A stretch of 64,000 nucleotides of DNA from Castanea sativa (taxonomy: Eukaryota > Streptophyta > Magnoliopsida > Fagales > Fagaceae): NCBI RefSeq assembly GCF_040712315.1, contig NC_134017.1, positions 26,705,273-26,769,272 of the forward strand. Reading direction: 5' to 3'. How positions within the stretch are numbered: the stretch's first letter is position 1; every line of letters begins with the position of its first letter. This document shows positions 44,373-56,170 of this stretch, one piece after another. The translations under genes were made by a program, and so were the position numbers. The notes under the pieces were generated by a model. That model did no database searches. It saw only the letters and a program-made list of their open reading frames with translations, and had not been told where the DNA came from.

Positions 44373-45764
44373 AGGTCTTAGGCAACATGTAACTTGTAAC
44401 AAACTTATTTCTCTTATATAATGCATTATCCCCTTATAGTTAGTAAATACGTGTACATCTGTAATATTGAATAAATCTCTTGTCCAACATTTTGATTTCA
44501 ATGGTATAGAACGTGATTATATTGGATTGTTTCAATGATTATTTCCTAATTAAATTTCAAAATGTGATTATATTGGATTATATAAATCACATTTGAAAAT
44601 TTTATTTTAAAAAAAATCACACTTGACTCTGAGTTTTTTTTTTTTTTTTTAATTTTTATAAGTCGATAGTTTGGAGGAAAGAGAATTTGAACTATGGATA
44701 TTTCCGTTGAATACATCAAAAGGTGTCAGCTAGTTGATCTACAAGATTTTTGGCCATATTTGAAAAGAATTAAAAGGTCATGATGCAAAAATTATTGTAT
44801 CTATCTCAAATATATAAATATATATATATGGTAAATGCTTTCATATTTTTTATGATTTTTTCAAAAATAAATGTATTATACTCGTACTATACACGTACCA
44901 TTTTTTCAACATTTTCATATTTTTCTCCCAAGTTTTTGAAATGTAATTATTTTAAAGATGTTGATTTATACCTATCTGTATACTTACTTTATTAACCGAA
45001 AAATAATAATATGACTAGAATAATGTTTTTCCTTTTTAGCTTTATCCTCCCTTGTTTAATGAATTTTTGTTGTTGAGTTCAAGTAATGAGTTTTTAATAG
45101 AAGCAATTTGTTCTTGCTCCTTCTTAGAAATTAGAATTATTCGTGGCTTAGACTTGAATAGGTTCAGTGGAATTTTCTTTAATTTGACCATGAATATGAG
45201 TTTGATTTATATATGGGAATGTAATATATGGAATTGTCGAAATGATTTTAATTTGGAACTAACCTTTTGTTGTTATTGGTGGTGCTGGTATCGTTAACTT
45301 TCCAATTATTTGTCAATGTTTGATTAAGACCCAAAATTTTAAATGAAAAGTTTTGAGCAGATTTAACATTCCGAATAATAGTACTTGAAAGGATAAGAGA
45401 GACTTTTAAAAATTACAATAAAATAATGGTGATTTTTTGTACCTATCTATAGTAAATTGGGCAATTTCTGTATATTAATTAAAGTTTATAAATATGATAA
45501 GTTCTCTTAATATATATAAAAGTATGGGTGTATGTATTTTTTTGAATTTCTCTAGATTGGTGATCAATATGATAATTCGGCTCCTCCAAACCAAAAACTT
45601 CTTACTCTACTGCTACCTAGTTCCACCTTAGCCTAAATTCTAATGGATTTCGATGACTCATTTCGGCTATTTCCAATTGGTATTTAGACTTCGGACAAAT
45701 CGTTTTCAACATTGTTTTTCTTCTCCCTTAATCTCTCCCCTGGTCAGATAACTTTCTAAGTTTT

Positions 45765-45808
<44 letters not shown>

Positions 45809-46633
45809 AAAATACTACAAATCTCTCATTCATGTTTCCCTCTCCCCTCATCTCTCACTTTCTTATTTTCTCTTAAAACTAATTGCATGTTCTTACTTCT
45901 TACCCAAATAAACGAGATCTTGAAGGGTTGTGTTTATATATATATATATATATAAGTGTGAAATACATAAGGTATATTATAATTTAATTTTGAATTTATA
46001 ATTTTTTTTAATCTAAGACATGGTATAAACTTGATAACTAATGAGATATATCTATTTTGAATTATATATAAATATAAAAATAGGGGAAATAACAAAAAGA
46101 TACATAAGAATACACAAATTCCAAAATATTCCATTCTAATCGAAATCAACAAGAATTAATAGTCACTAAAATAAAAGTTAACAACTTTGCTTGAATCCCC
46201 TCCCAGGAACACCTAATTCTTTTATCTCTCTTTATAGTTTCTTCTCCCACTTTCTTCTTCTTTGCTGTGACTTTTACAACCTAACCAAACTATTCATCGA
46301 TGATCGATTGCAACTCTTAAGTCTTAAGACGACTACCACTTTGCCCATTGTGTGCTTTATTTCTAAATTAATTTCCTTTGTTGTTTTTTTCTCCTTCCAT
46401 TGGTCAAAACAAGAGATTTTCCTTCTAACCAAACGCGACAAAATAACTATTTCTCCTTTCCCCCTATTCCCATTTTCTCTCCCAACATTTTTTCATACTT
46501 TTCTAAAATCACGCATAGTAAAGTCTTAGATTTGATTTTTCATTTGATATAAATCTATTAATGTTTGTATAATTAAAAACAATTCAAAATTATAAGTCAT
46601 TTGTGTAATATACCATGATTACGTACGATTCAT

Positions 46634-46669
<36 letters not shown>

Positions 46670-47567
46670 TTTTTTTTAACTAAAAGTTTAGAGAAAATTC
46701 AATTAGAATTAAAATTAAATTTTGCTTTTATTAGCTTTCCATACAATCTAAATTATTAATTAGATTTTCGCTGTTATTTTTTCTCTAAACTAATAACCAT
46801 ATTTTTTACACTATTTCTATTCAGATATTTTGCATACGAAGATATTGAACGTAACAAATTGTAATTGAGCTGAACGATCCCATGCATCCATTCCCATTCA
46901 ATTTATAAGATACTATTTGACCAATTTATTATTATGTTTTGTGTTATATTTAATAGAATTTCACTAACAATTATTATGAATTGATATTGTATATAGAGTA
47001 TCCAACAGTGATTTTCAAAATTATATATGTAACAACTATGTAATGAGAAATTTGGTGTAACAAATATCATGAAAATTGCAAAGAAAAGCTATTTTAGTAC
47101 CTATAAATGTCATGGTTGAACTATGTCCTATATGTTTAATCATCCAAACTAACAAAAATAGCACCACTACAATTCATCATGTCTATGCGTAAACACAAGT
47201 TACATACTAGTAAATGTCTAATGGTAGAATATAGACTTCCATGCACAAATACAATTATAATAAATACCTATCAATAATTATTATAATTAACAAATTTCAT
47301 ATTTAAACTAATAAATGCTTATTAATAATTATCATAATTATCAAGTTTCATTTTTGAGTAAAAAATAAAAGAAATATAAAAAATCATATTTGCTAATTAT
47401 TTCTGTGCATTGCACAGGTCATAATCAACATAAACCTTAAAAGTAAGAAGCGTAATGTCACTAACTACTTATGAAGTCTACCCTATGATGATTACTTTTT
47501 TTATTAAGTTAAAGCACCAATTAGTTTTTGGTGTAAATAGTGATTGAACTCTTAAATCTCTTATTTT
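44373..47567. other. Intergenic AT-rich DNA, no gene recognised
   Basis: Microsatellites (CT)n at about 45765-45806, (AT)n at 45935-45953 and 46637-46668. A SINE fragment in reverse orientation occupies about 47505-47567 and continues after the next element at 48409. The block 44655-44755 (GTCGATAGTTTGGAGGAAAG, GTGTCAGCTAGTTGATCTAC) also looks SINE-derived. Confidence 0.5.
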
Positions 47568-48404
47568 GGGAGAAAATAGTAAAATAGGCATAACTTTCTA
47601 ACTATATAATTAGTTGTTACGGTTTGCAAACTATATATTTTACTAGCATCTCGAGTCTAAGAGGCTCGATTTTGGGCCTAAAAATCGAGTTTTTGAGGGT
47701 CGATTTTTAATGTATGATGTGGCAATTTTTCCTACGTGGAGTCTACTTGGAAATCGAGTCTCTAACACTCGATTTACAAAGAAAAAAAATATTAAATCCA
47801 TCCACCATGACTGAGCAAAACTCACCACAAAAAAAAAAAAACCCAGCGCAAGCCCAGATCCAGGCCGTGCGCGCCCAGATCCAGGTCGCGTCGCGCCCAG
47901 GCCGCGGCACGCCCAGGTCGCGCGGCCTAGGGCGCGACGTGGCCTGGGTCGCGCGCGGCCTGGGCGCGACGCGGCCTGGGTGCCTGGGTCATCCTCAGTC
48001 GCGCGACGGCCTGGGTCAGCCTGGTTCGACAGCAGATCAACGTGGAGGAGGAAGAAAGGAAAAGATGAAGAGGTAGGGAGGAAGAAAGGAACAGATGAGA
48101 TGTAAAGAGAAGAGAGATGTGAAACGTAGAAAAAATAAGAAGGAAAAGAGGGAAAAAATAAGAAGGAAAAGAGGGAAGGTTTAGGATGTAAATCGAGTCT
48201 TAGAGACTCGATTTCCAAGTAGTCGCCACGTGGAAAAAATGCCACATCAGACAGAATTAGACTATAAAAATCGACCATCAAAGACTCGATTTATAGTCCC
48301 AAAATCGAGTCTTTTAGACTCGAGATGCTAATAAAAAATATAGTTTGCAAACGTAACAACTAATTATATAGTTAGAAAGTTATGCCTATTTTACTATTTT
48401 CTCC
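47568..48404. mobile_element. Long terminal-inverted-repeat element with a GC-rich core
   Basis: Terminal inverted repeats of well over 100 bp: GGGAGAAAATAGTAAAATAG, GCATAACTTTCTAACTATAT, CATCTCGAGTCTAAGAGGC and further, mirrored at 48185-48404. They are rich in AAATCGAGTCT motifs. The core 47845-48030 is extremely GC-rich, built from degenerate GCGCCCAGGTCGCG and GCGGCCTGGG units. TTTT stands on both sides (47564-47567, 48405-48408). It is inserted in a SINE. The long inverted repeats suggest a Mutator-like class, not proven. Frames across it on both strands are not credible genes. Confidence 0.75.
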
Positions 48405-48514
48405 TTTTGAGACCAAAAACTTTATTAGATAAACCACTTGGAATCTACACAAAACTGATTTTTTTTTTTTAATGTTTTCTTCTATTTAGTATGATGGATG
48501 GATTATTATTATTT

Positions 48515-49714
48515 AGGGTAACTTCCACAAACCACCCCTGAGGTTTGTGATAATATCCAACTAAGTCCAAAACATTTTAAAACCTACCAATTTCATCCTA
48601 AAAAGACAATTTTGTCCTTGAAGACATTTTAATCCCTAACCTTGTTAGCATCCGTTAGTCATTTTACTTCTTTCTTTCTTTTCTTTCTCCTTTATCAAAT
48701 GTAATAGGTCTGCTCTCTCTCTACCTCTTTTGTTCTTCTTTCCTTTGACCTCTCTATGTTTTTTTTTTTTTTTTGGCTAATCGTAACCTCTCTGCACTCT
48801 GCTCTTCTTTTCCCTCAGGCCTCTCTCTCCAACCTGACCTAGTCTCCTCTCTCTGACTCCTCCTTCTTCTCTCTGGCAACAGCAATGGTGCATGGGCTTG
48901 GTGGTCTGGGTTGGTTGTGGATCGTGGTTATGGTGGTTGTTTGTGGTGGTTATTGGTTACTGGTGATGGGTTTTAGTTTGTTGTGGGTATTTTGGTGGTG
49001 GTGGTGGATTCTGATCTGTTATGAGTTTTTTGTGGGTTTGAGTTCTTTTATTTGGGTTTTGTGGTCTGTGGTTGTTTAAGGTGGTGGTGGTGGTGGGTCT
49101 GATTTGGGGTGGATTTGAAATGGAGGTGGTTATGAGTTTTGATCTAGGGTGGATTTGTAGTGAGGTGGTTATGGATTACGAAGTGGTGATTGGAATTTTT
49201 GGATTTGGGTTTTATTGATGTTGGTTTGGTTAGGTTTTGTTGCCGATGGTGGTCACCGGGTTTTGTGGCCAAAGGTGGTTGCTGGGTTTAGTGGTCGGTG
49301 ATGGTGGTGGTGGGTTCCATTATGGAATGAATTTGCAATGGGGGTGGTTTTGGGTTTTGATGCGGTGGTGAGTTTTCTATGTGTTGAAGAATTTGGATAT
49401 TGTTGGAACAAATTTGACTGGGTTTTGGTATGGGTAGTAAAATTGTGTTGTGGCTCTTGTTGTAGTTAATCTGAGTGGTTGTGGCTAATCTGAGGAGTGG
49501 TTATGGTTGATCTGAGGAGAGAGAGTGAGGGAGGAGGGAAGAGGGAAGAGTAACAGAGAGGGACAGAGACAAGAGAGAGAAACTAACGAAGGTTAATGTT
49601 GTTTAGTGGTGTTTGACAAAATAGTCTTTACGGACCAAATTGGTCAATTTTGAAATATCTTGGACCTAGTTAGCATTATCCCAAACCTCAAGGGTGGTTT
49701 ATGGAATTTACCCT
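48515..49714. mobile_element. Terminal-inverted-repeat element with a GGT-rich core
   Basis: Left end AGGGTAACTTCCACAAACCA, CCCCTGAGGTTTG; right end read in reverse AGGGTAAATTCCATAAACCA, CCCTTGAGGTTTGGG, each followed by paired ...CCAACTAAGTCC / CTAACTAGGTCC sequence. Such GGGTAA-TTCCA-AAACCACC ends are common in Mutator-like non-autonomous elements of dicots. The middle is CT-rich (48660-48870), then GGTGGT-rich (48885-49480). The flanks are ATT-rich and no clean duplication could be called. Confidence 0.7.
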
Positions 49715-50379
49715 ATTAATTATTATCAATGCCAATACTTATGCGGATAACACCATTCAACGTGCCAAAACCCAAACACACGCCCAAGACTGAACTTCAT
49801 TTCCAATTTTCCATCCCTGTAAGCAAAAGGCAGAAGAGCTTGCACAAAGAAAATGTTGTGGAGTTTGAGAATCAACGGAATGCAAAAATACAATGTTGAC
49901 CATAATTAGGGCTTTAAAGAAGTTCAAACTCCAAACAGAACAGTGATTGCTTTCATTTAAAGTCATTTTTCTCAGCAAACAATTTCAAATTGGAAAAACT
50001 AGCAGTGGCAACATAAAAACTCAATGGTTGGATCAAATTACACATCCCAATATTGAAATCCGGTACAATATCACTTTCAATAAATGAGATTAAAAGTTTT
50101 AAATAAATAAATTACTTTTTAATCTAAATCCATGAATTAAATCTAAATTTTTTGAGTAAACTACGTATTTGATCCCTATCTTTTACACTATATTTCAATT
50201 TAGTACTTAAACTTTCAATTGTGTCAATTTGGTCCCTATTCTGTTTTTTTTTTTTTTTTTTTAAACCTTGTTAACCTTTCCTTCTCACGTCAAATGGTAA
50301 TTGCACTGCACTGTATTCAAACAACCCCACATCCCAAGTGTTAAAAGACAGGAAAGAAAACATAAACATTTCCACATAC
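49715..50379. other. Intergenic DNA with a truncated MITE
   Basis: 50155-50265 (GAGTAAACTACGTATTTGAT, CCCTATCTTT, GTGTCAATTTGGTCCCTA) resembles one end of the MITE family at 54137-54509, cut off by a T run. No gene was recognised. Confidence 0.45.
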
Positions 50380-50475
50380 CCCAAATTTGATTGAATCAGT
50401 CATGCCTTGAACATTTGCAACATTGATGATTGCATCCTCAATTTGAAGAGTGCAGCCCAGAACGTAGAAGATGAG
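50380..50475 (-). other. Candidate isolated exon, product not recognised
   Basis: A 96-bp open stretch (32 codons: LIFYVLGCTLQIEDAIINVA, NVQGMTDSIKFG) is bounded by a good acceptor (TTGTAAGTGCAG) and a good donor (GTATGT) and is a multiple of three. It lies about 440 bp downstream of the TPR4-like stop codon, so it is not part of that gene. It could be a leftover exon of another gene or chance. I do not recognise the protein. Confidence 0.3.
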
Positions 50476-51649
50476 CTGCACTTACAATATAAAGCAAATA
50501 GGTAATGAGGATGCTTAATCAATTAAATCCGATAATGAAATAAATAGATGAAGTGGAGAACAAATCCATCTTGCAAAGGATTGTTCGTGATCTAGCGATA
50601 CCTTCCACTACATGAAAAAAAATTGTAGAATTAAGATGGATTACATATCTATTTTTCATACATTTGAGAGGAAATATCTCTCCATCAACCCTTATAAGTA
50701 ATGACTACTCTCCTATATCTCTTCTATTATGTTAACATTAGTGTACCACCTCTTTAAAGTGTACGGAAGAATTACCCATCTTAAATCACCTGCCTAATGT
50801 TATAGCTGTGCATTAAACAGACTTAAGAAACCTAAAAATTTGCTGTTTCCCATGGAATAAAAAAAGGAACTCATTGAGATGAGGTACGCATAGATCAGTG
50901 GTAAAAGCCTGGCATAATCATTCCAAACCAGCAGCAAGGTTGAAGCTAGGCCCAGCACCATTTTCAAGAGGCAGTATCACACCCCAGTTTCCCTTTGATT
51001 CTAGAGGCTCAATAACATATACTCCACCATTAGTAAGTCCAAGTGCAAACTGATTAGGTTGAGACGGATGAGCCGCAATGACAATGGGATAAATCCTTGA
51101 GCTGTCCAACAATAGCTTCATTAAAAAGGCAAACATGGAGTTTATAAATGTACATTAATTATCAGTACTTGAAAAACTATATATTGCTAATCAGAACCTG
51201 AGATTAGAAGGAAAATATGCATCAGGACTAATCCGAGACTTAGGTTGGAGAGTTGTGGCAGTAAGAACCCACACGCTTCCATCTTCAACACTTACATATA
51301 TTGACTGGCTATCACATGAATATGTAGCATCTGTAACTGAACCACATGATTCTTGGGGAACCCACTGTAACAGATAAAGTTTCTTAATAAACATAATCAT
51401 ACAAAGCTATTCTCAACATGAAAAATTACCAATACCACAAAAAATAACCTGCTTTCCCTGCATAAAAAGCAGGCAGATTTGAGAATGCATGCGTTGAATA
51501 AAACCCAGTCAGTTTTGAGCATGCACCCATCTATATTCAATGCATTTTGAGTAAGGCTCCATTTTTTTCGGAATAAAATATTTAGTGAATAATGTTTTCA
51601 GTTTTTCCCAATATTTAGTACAATGGAGATTGCTAGTCAATGGAAAACG

Positions 51650-52060
51650 TTTACATGGCCAAGAAAACTACACTTCATAGCATAAACCATTTTCCAGACT
51701 AAGCCTGGTGCCTTATCCCCACCTTCCTCAATCCCACCTCCCCCAACTCTCCTTTGTAGCACCATAGAAACCATCTCCTCTCCTCCCCTTCCCACTCCCC
51801 CCCATGCCTCAACCACCACCTCCCGTCTCCCACTGGCTAGCTGCACTGCCACCACCTTGCTCCCTCCTCCATGTGCCCACCACCAACCTCCCTCCCCAAT
51901 CCCCTATGCCACCACCACCACCACCCTCCCCTCACTTCCACGCTACCATCACCACCTTTCCCCTATTCCTCTACACTACCACCACCAGCTCCCACCTCCC
52001 TGCCCCACCCTCCCACTCCTACCAACCCCTATTACCACAACCAACAATGACTACCAACTT
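51650..52060. repeat. CCA/CCT-rich strand-asymmetric tract in a TPR4-like intron
   Basis: About 350 bp almost free of G on the plus strand, with CCACCACC and CCCTCC clusters (51700-52050). It resembles, on the other strand, the GGT-rich cores of the inverted-repeat elements in this window. Its flanks (GTAAGGCTCCATTTTTTTCG at 51551, TATGAAAATGTTTTAC at 52184) may be element ends. The proline-rich frames through it are not credible genes. Confidence 0.55.
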
Positions 52061-52333
52061 GTGGTTTTTGTTGATTTTAAAATAAAAAAATTTCAATGCA
52101 ACCAAATGCTAAATTTTCCAGATTTCAAACCAAAAAATCATTGCCCTCGAAAAATATTTCTACTTAATATTTACACATTTACCCTATGAAAATGTTTTAC
52201 TTTGAAAACACCAGATGACTCGCCTCACAAAAACAGGCAATATTCTCACTAATGATGACTCAACAATCAAACAATACTATCACGAACTCAGAAAAAAATT
52301 AGAATACAAAACCCATTTATACTTTCCATATTT

Positions 52334-52531
52334 AGGGTGCGTTTGTATAAGTTTTTGCGAAACGGTGTTTTGGGATTAAAATGAGCATTTGTAAAAAAGC
52401 TATAAAGCTATAAAGATACTTATAAAAAAATTAAAAAATAAAAAAGCTGTAAGAGTTGCTATTGTGAAACAGCATTTTGGGTTTTAAAAATGCTCTTTTA
52501 AACCCCCAAATCGCCTAACCAAACAAACTGT
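52334..52531. mobile_element. hAT-like MITE, ~200 bp, in a TPR4-like intron
   Basis: GGGTGCGTTTGTATAAG on the left is opposed by CGCCTAACCAAACAAACTG on the right. The interior holds paired AACGGTGTTTTGGG and AACAGCATTTTGGG. Non-coding. Confidence 0.55.
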
Positions 52532-53696
52532 TATAAGTTTTGGTAAACACAAATAAGTGACACTGCCTCATTTGCTCTCTCTCCTACACTTTTGAGGACT
52601 ACAGGAAATGAGCTAGGAGTCCATTCCCTAACTGCTGGTAGAGTAGAGAATTTAAAAGGACAATTATGCAATGCCTCACAGACCTGCTTAAGGTACTCCA
52701 ACTTTGGTGCCTTATATATGGCTATTTGAGTTTCATGGACAGCCAGAACATGTATATGGTCTTGGTGAAACTGAACACGGGTCTGTGCATGAGGAGATGA
52801 TACGCGCCCAGGGGGAATCTGCAAGAATTTACTAGCCTGCTTCTCCCACTCATCCATGCCCCATACACACAGCTGGAAATCAGTTCCAAAAAGAAATGAA
52901 TAAAAAAATAATATTCCATAATTCTTCATGTCTGTCACCCATGCACATAAAATAAGAAAACAACTCAATAAGAAGAATATTTCTCATTTCTTGCATCTGC
53001 AATTGCACCTAAACGGAGTAAAGAGAAATTGCATGTACATCTTAATGAGCATCAAGTTACTCATGGACCTCAAATGGACCCATAGATGAAGCACAAAAAC
53101 TGCAGTCACAACAATACAAAAAAGAGACTCAAAACTGTGTGGGAAAACTGTTCTGTAGATGCCACTGTTAGCAATATTGCAGTCTACAGAGCAGTCTGTA
53201 GAAAACTCTCGTAAAAATATGTTATCCAAAACACACATGCTTTAGGTCTAAGAGAGAACTTCCACTGAGCTGGACACCTTTTCCTCTAGATTCAAATGTG
53301 TCGACTGAACATATATAATAGATACCAAGAAAAAATTAATTTTCCTGAAATATTCTCCAAAAAATTAAAAGCTTCAACTAGTTCTTAGTTTCAGTGAACT
53401 TCAGCCTTATTTATTAGACAGATTAGCACTTTTTAACAATTGACCTCCTCCATTGAAACAAATTCTCAGACTGGACTTTTGTCCCCAATATCACAACATA
53501 ATTTCTGGACTCAACCTGTTACCTATGACCCCTTTCTTCTTATATACGTCCAGGGACCAATATAGTCAAAGGCTAAGGCAACCTTAAGGCACCAAGGCAT
53601 GAGGCATTAGCCTAAGTGCAGCAAGGTGCCAAATTCTACATGTAATTATTATACATTTAGAACTTAAATTATATGTAATGACTAATGAGTGTTTGG

Positions 53697-53943
53697 ATAG
53701 CGTTTTGCATCCACGTTTTGCGCATTTGGCTGAAAATTACCTGGGTCTCACGTTACTGTTCATGAACCCCACAAAAAGATGAAAAACGCAATTGAATTAT
53801 TTTGTACTGTTCACGTTACTGTTCAACTGAAGCTACAGTACTTTCAGCGCAAAAAATCAGCTGACTTATAAATTATTTTGCTACAGTTCTTTCAATAATA
53901 AGTTTTCAATTTTTAGTAAAATTAGCGGTATCCAAACAGACCC
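53697..53943. mobile_element. hAT-like MITE, ~247 bp, in the TPR4-like intron before exon LCVWG
   Basis: GAGTGTTTGGATAGCG pairs with CGGTATCCAAACAGACCC. Internal TACTGTTCACGTTACTGTTC and GCTACAGT motifs. Same family as 511-686. No clean duplication. Confidence 0.65.
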
Positions 53944-54136
53944 TTAATCTAAGAACAAGCTCTATAAATTAGTCTGAGAATAATTTGAGAAGGAACTATT
54001 TGTAAATTGAGAGAAGAAGAAGAAGAAGAAACAAAGTAAAAGACTGCTGTTTGTGAGGTGAGAATGAGAAATAGTTACCAAGGAGGTGTGAGAGAGTGAG
54101 AGGAGTATAGAAATAAAACATAACAAAATAAAAGGC

Positions 54137-54509
54137 TTAACTTACCAATTTAGTCCTCAAACTATTGTTGTAAAGTTTAAATTGGTTCCTTAACTATTAA
54201 TTATGTCAATTTGGTCCCTCAACTATAAATTGTGTCAGCTTAGTCTCTCTCAAAATAAGTCATCTCCTCTCCATTAAAATGTTAATGAAATTATCTTATT
54301 TGACAAATAGAACACATGTCAAAAGCTTATTATCTAAAGTGTAAAAATTGCAAAATCATGTCATTTTCAACAATTAATTCCATTCATATTTAAATGGATT
54401 GGAGACCCAAGGATAACATTTACTTAGTTGGGACAAAATTAACACAATTAATAGTTGACAAACCAATTGAACTTTGCCCGATAGTTAGAAGACCAAATTA
54501 GTAATTTAA
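54137..54509. mobile_element. Inverted-repeat MITE, ~373 bp
   Basis: TTAACTTACCAATTTAGTCC, TCAAACTATTGTTGTAAAG on the left is mirrored by TTAAATTACTAATTTGGTCT, TCTAACTATCGGGCAAAG read in reverse from the right. Mutator-like ends, non-coding, within a TPR4-like intron. Confidence 0.7.
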
Positions 54510-54849
54510 GAAAATAAACCCATACCTATGGCCAAGAGTGTGATCCGGAAGCCCTGGTGGTGAAGATGGCAAGGCAATTTTTTCAATTGCTTTGGCTATG
54601 TTTTACCTTTTCATTTCTTTTTTCCTTCTTTTTCCTGCTTGAATTTGATGTTTGTGGTGGCTTAGTTCAACCCAACTTACTTGAAATTAAAAGTACAAAA
54701 ATGTCCTCTTTCTCTTTCAAAATTACAAAACTATCCTTTTTTTTTTGTATGTTGATTTTCATTGAGGCATTATCTCATGCAGCCAAATATTTGAATTGGG
54801 CCACTATAAGTTAATAATAATACATTAGGAGGAACCATTCTACTAAAAA

Positions 54850-55015
54850 AGGTTGTAACTAGGGCACAAGATTCTCACTTCTGGGGAATCTATGAAAGGT
54901 GGTTGGTAGACAACCTACCTCCAAATTTAGAGAGGTTGATTATAAATGTGAACCCTCACCATATCGCTTGGGCGGAGAGCACTTGCCATCACACCAAGGT
55001 TTTACCTCTAGGTAT
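54850..55015 (-). mobile_element. Probable tRNA-derived SINE fragment
   Basis: On the minus strand TGGTGTGATGGCAAGTGCTC (A-box region) is followed by GTGAGGGTTCACATTTATA (worn B box) at SINE-like spacing. The flanks are AT-rich. The call rests on these two motifs. Confidence 0.5.
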
Positions 55016-56170
55016 CATTCTACTAAATGTGAAAATTTTAAATTAAAAATGCAACAAAGAACATAGTATTTTTCCTTAAAACAGGTGGCCATTGTTCTGT
55101 TAAGCCCTAATGGTCTGTTTGTTAATAGAGATTTTTTAGGGTGGATTGAAAAGAAAGGAAAGAAAAGGGAAAGAGGGGTACACGCTCATGCGCACCCACT
55201 CAGAGAGAGAGGGAGAGAGAAAGTCTTATATGTTATATCTCCATTCCTTCTCATTGTGTGAAGAATATACCTGAGCATCTGCTCCTGATGATACAAGAAT
55301 ATTTAGAACGTTAGAAAAGGCAAGGCCAGTTACTCTCTTCTGGTGACCTTTGAGCTTGCTTTTGATCTATCCAACACCACAAAAATTTTAATTGTCACTA
55401 TTTAGAATTCAAATGCACATTTTCATGTTAGTTTGTAATATAGATCATGGTTCAGGTTACTACCTCATCAAATCTGACATTATAAATATCAATAGAAGAA
55501 TCATCAATGCCTATGGCAACAATGTTGTTGTCTTGTGGGTAGAAAGCAACAAATGTTGCTGCAGGTGGTGGAGGCATGAATGTCGTCATCCTCTACACAA
55601 GAAATGCATAGGTTCATAGAATTGGTACGTGTGCTTATCATAAACTCCCCAGGAAATTAGAACCCCGGAAAGATATTAGATAACATTGCCATTACCTCAA
55701 ATGTCATCATATTATAAAGGGAACTTTTTCCACCAGATGCTGATATAAGATAAGAATCATTCTTTGAAAGAGCAAAGCAAGGAACAGCATCTTGAAGATC
55801 CATATCATTTGTCATCAATACTCCATTGGAAGGTTGCCACAATTGTGGTGGCACACTAGAAGTTGCCTACAATCAGCAAAGCATTTGTGAATTGCTAAGT
55901 GTATTACAATAACAACATATTTCCCTCAACAACAAGGGCATCCACACCTTCCCCTCATTTGCCTGCCATTTCCAAAGTTTGTGCACAGCATTGAATCCTA
56001 ATGCCAAAATGGCACCTCCTGAATTTGTATATGTCAACCTACTAATCTGAAATGGAGAAAGAACTATTAGAGTTAGGATTTTAAAAATAAAAAATAATAC
56101 AGTTAACTTGAGCACTTCTTAATTTCATCTCATTTTTTCATTGTAGAAGTAGAATATATGATGTAGGACA

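Noticed and set aside
47643..48281. 212-codon minus-strand frame, the longest frame outside the known genes near 48 kb
   Set aside because: It runs through both inverted-repeat arms and the GC-rich core of an element, is low in complexity, and matches no family. A plus-strand frame overlaps the same core.
48885..49079. Trp/Gly/Val-rich frame
   Set aside because: Low-complexity GGT repeat translated inside a transposable element.
51804..52189. Proline/threonine-rich frames
   Set aside because: They come from a CCA/CCT-rich tract in a TPR4-like intron, with no start context or homology.
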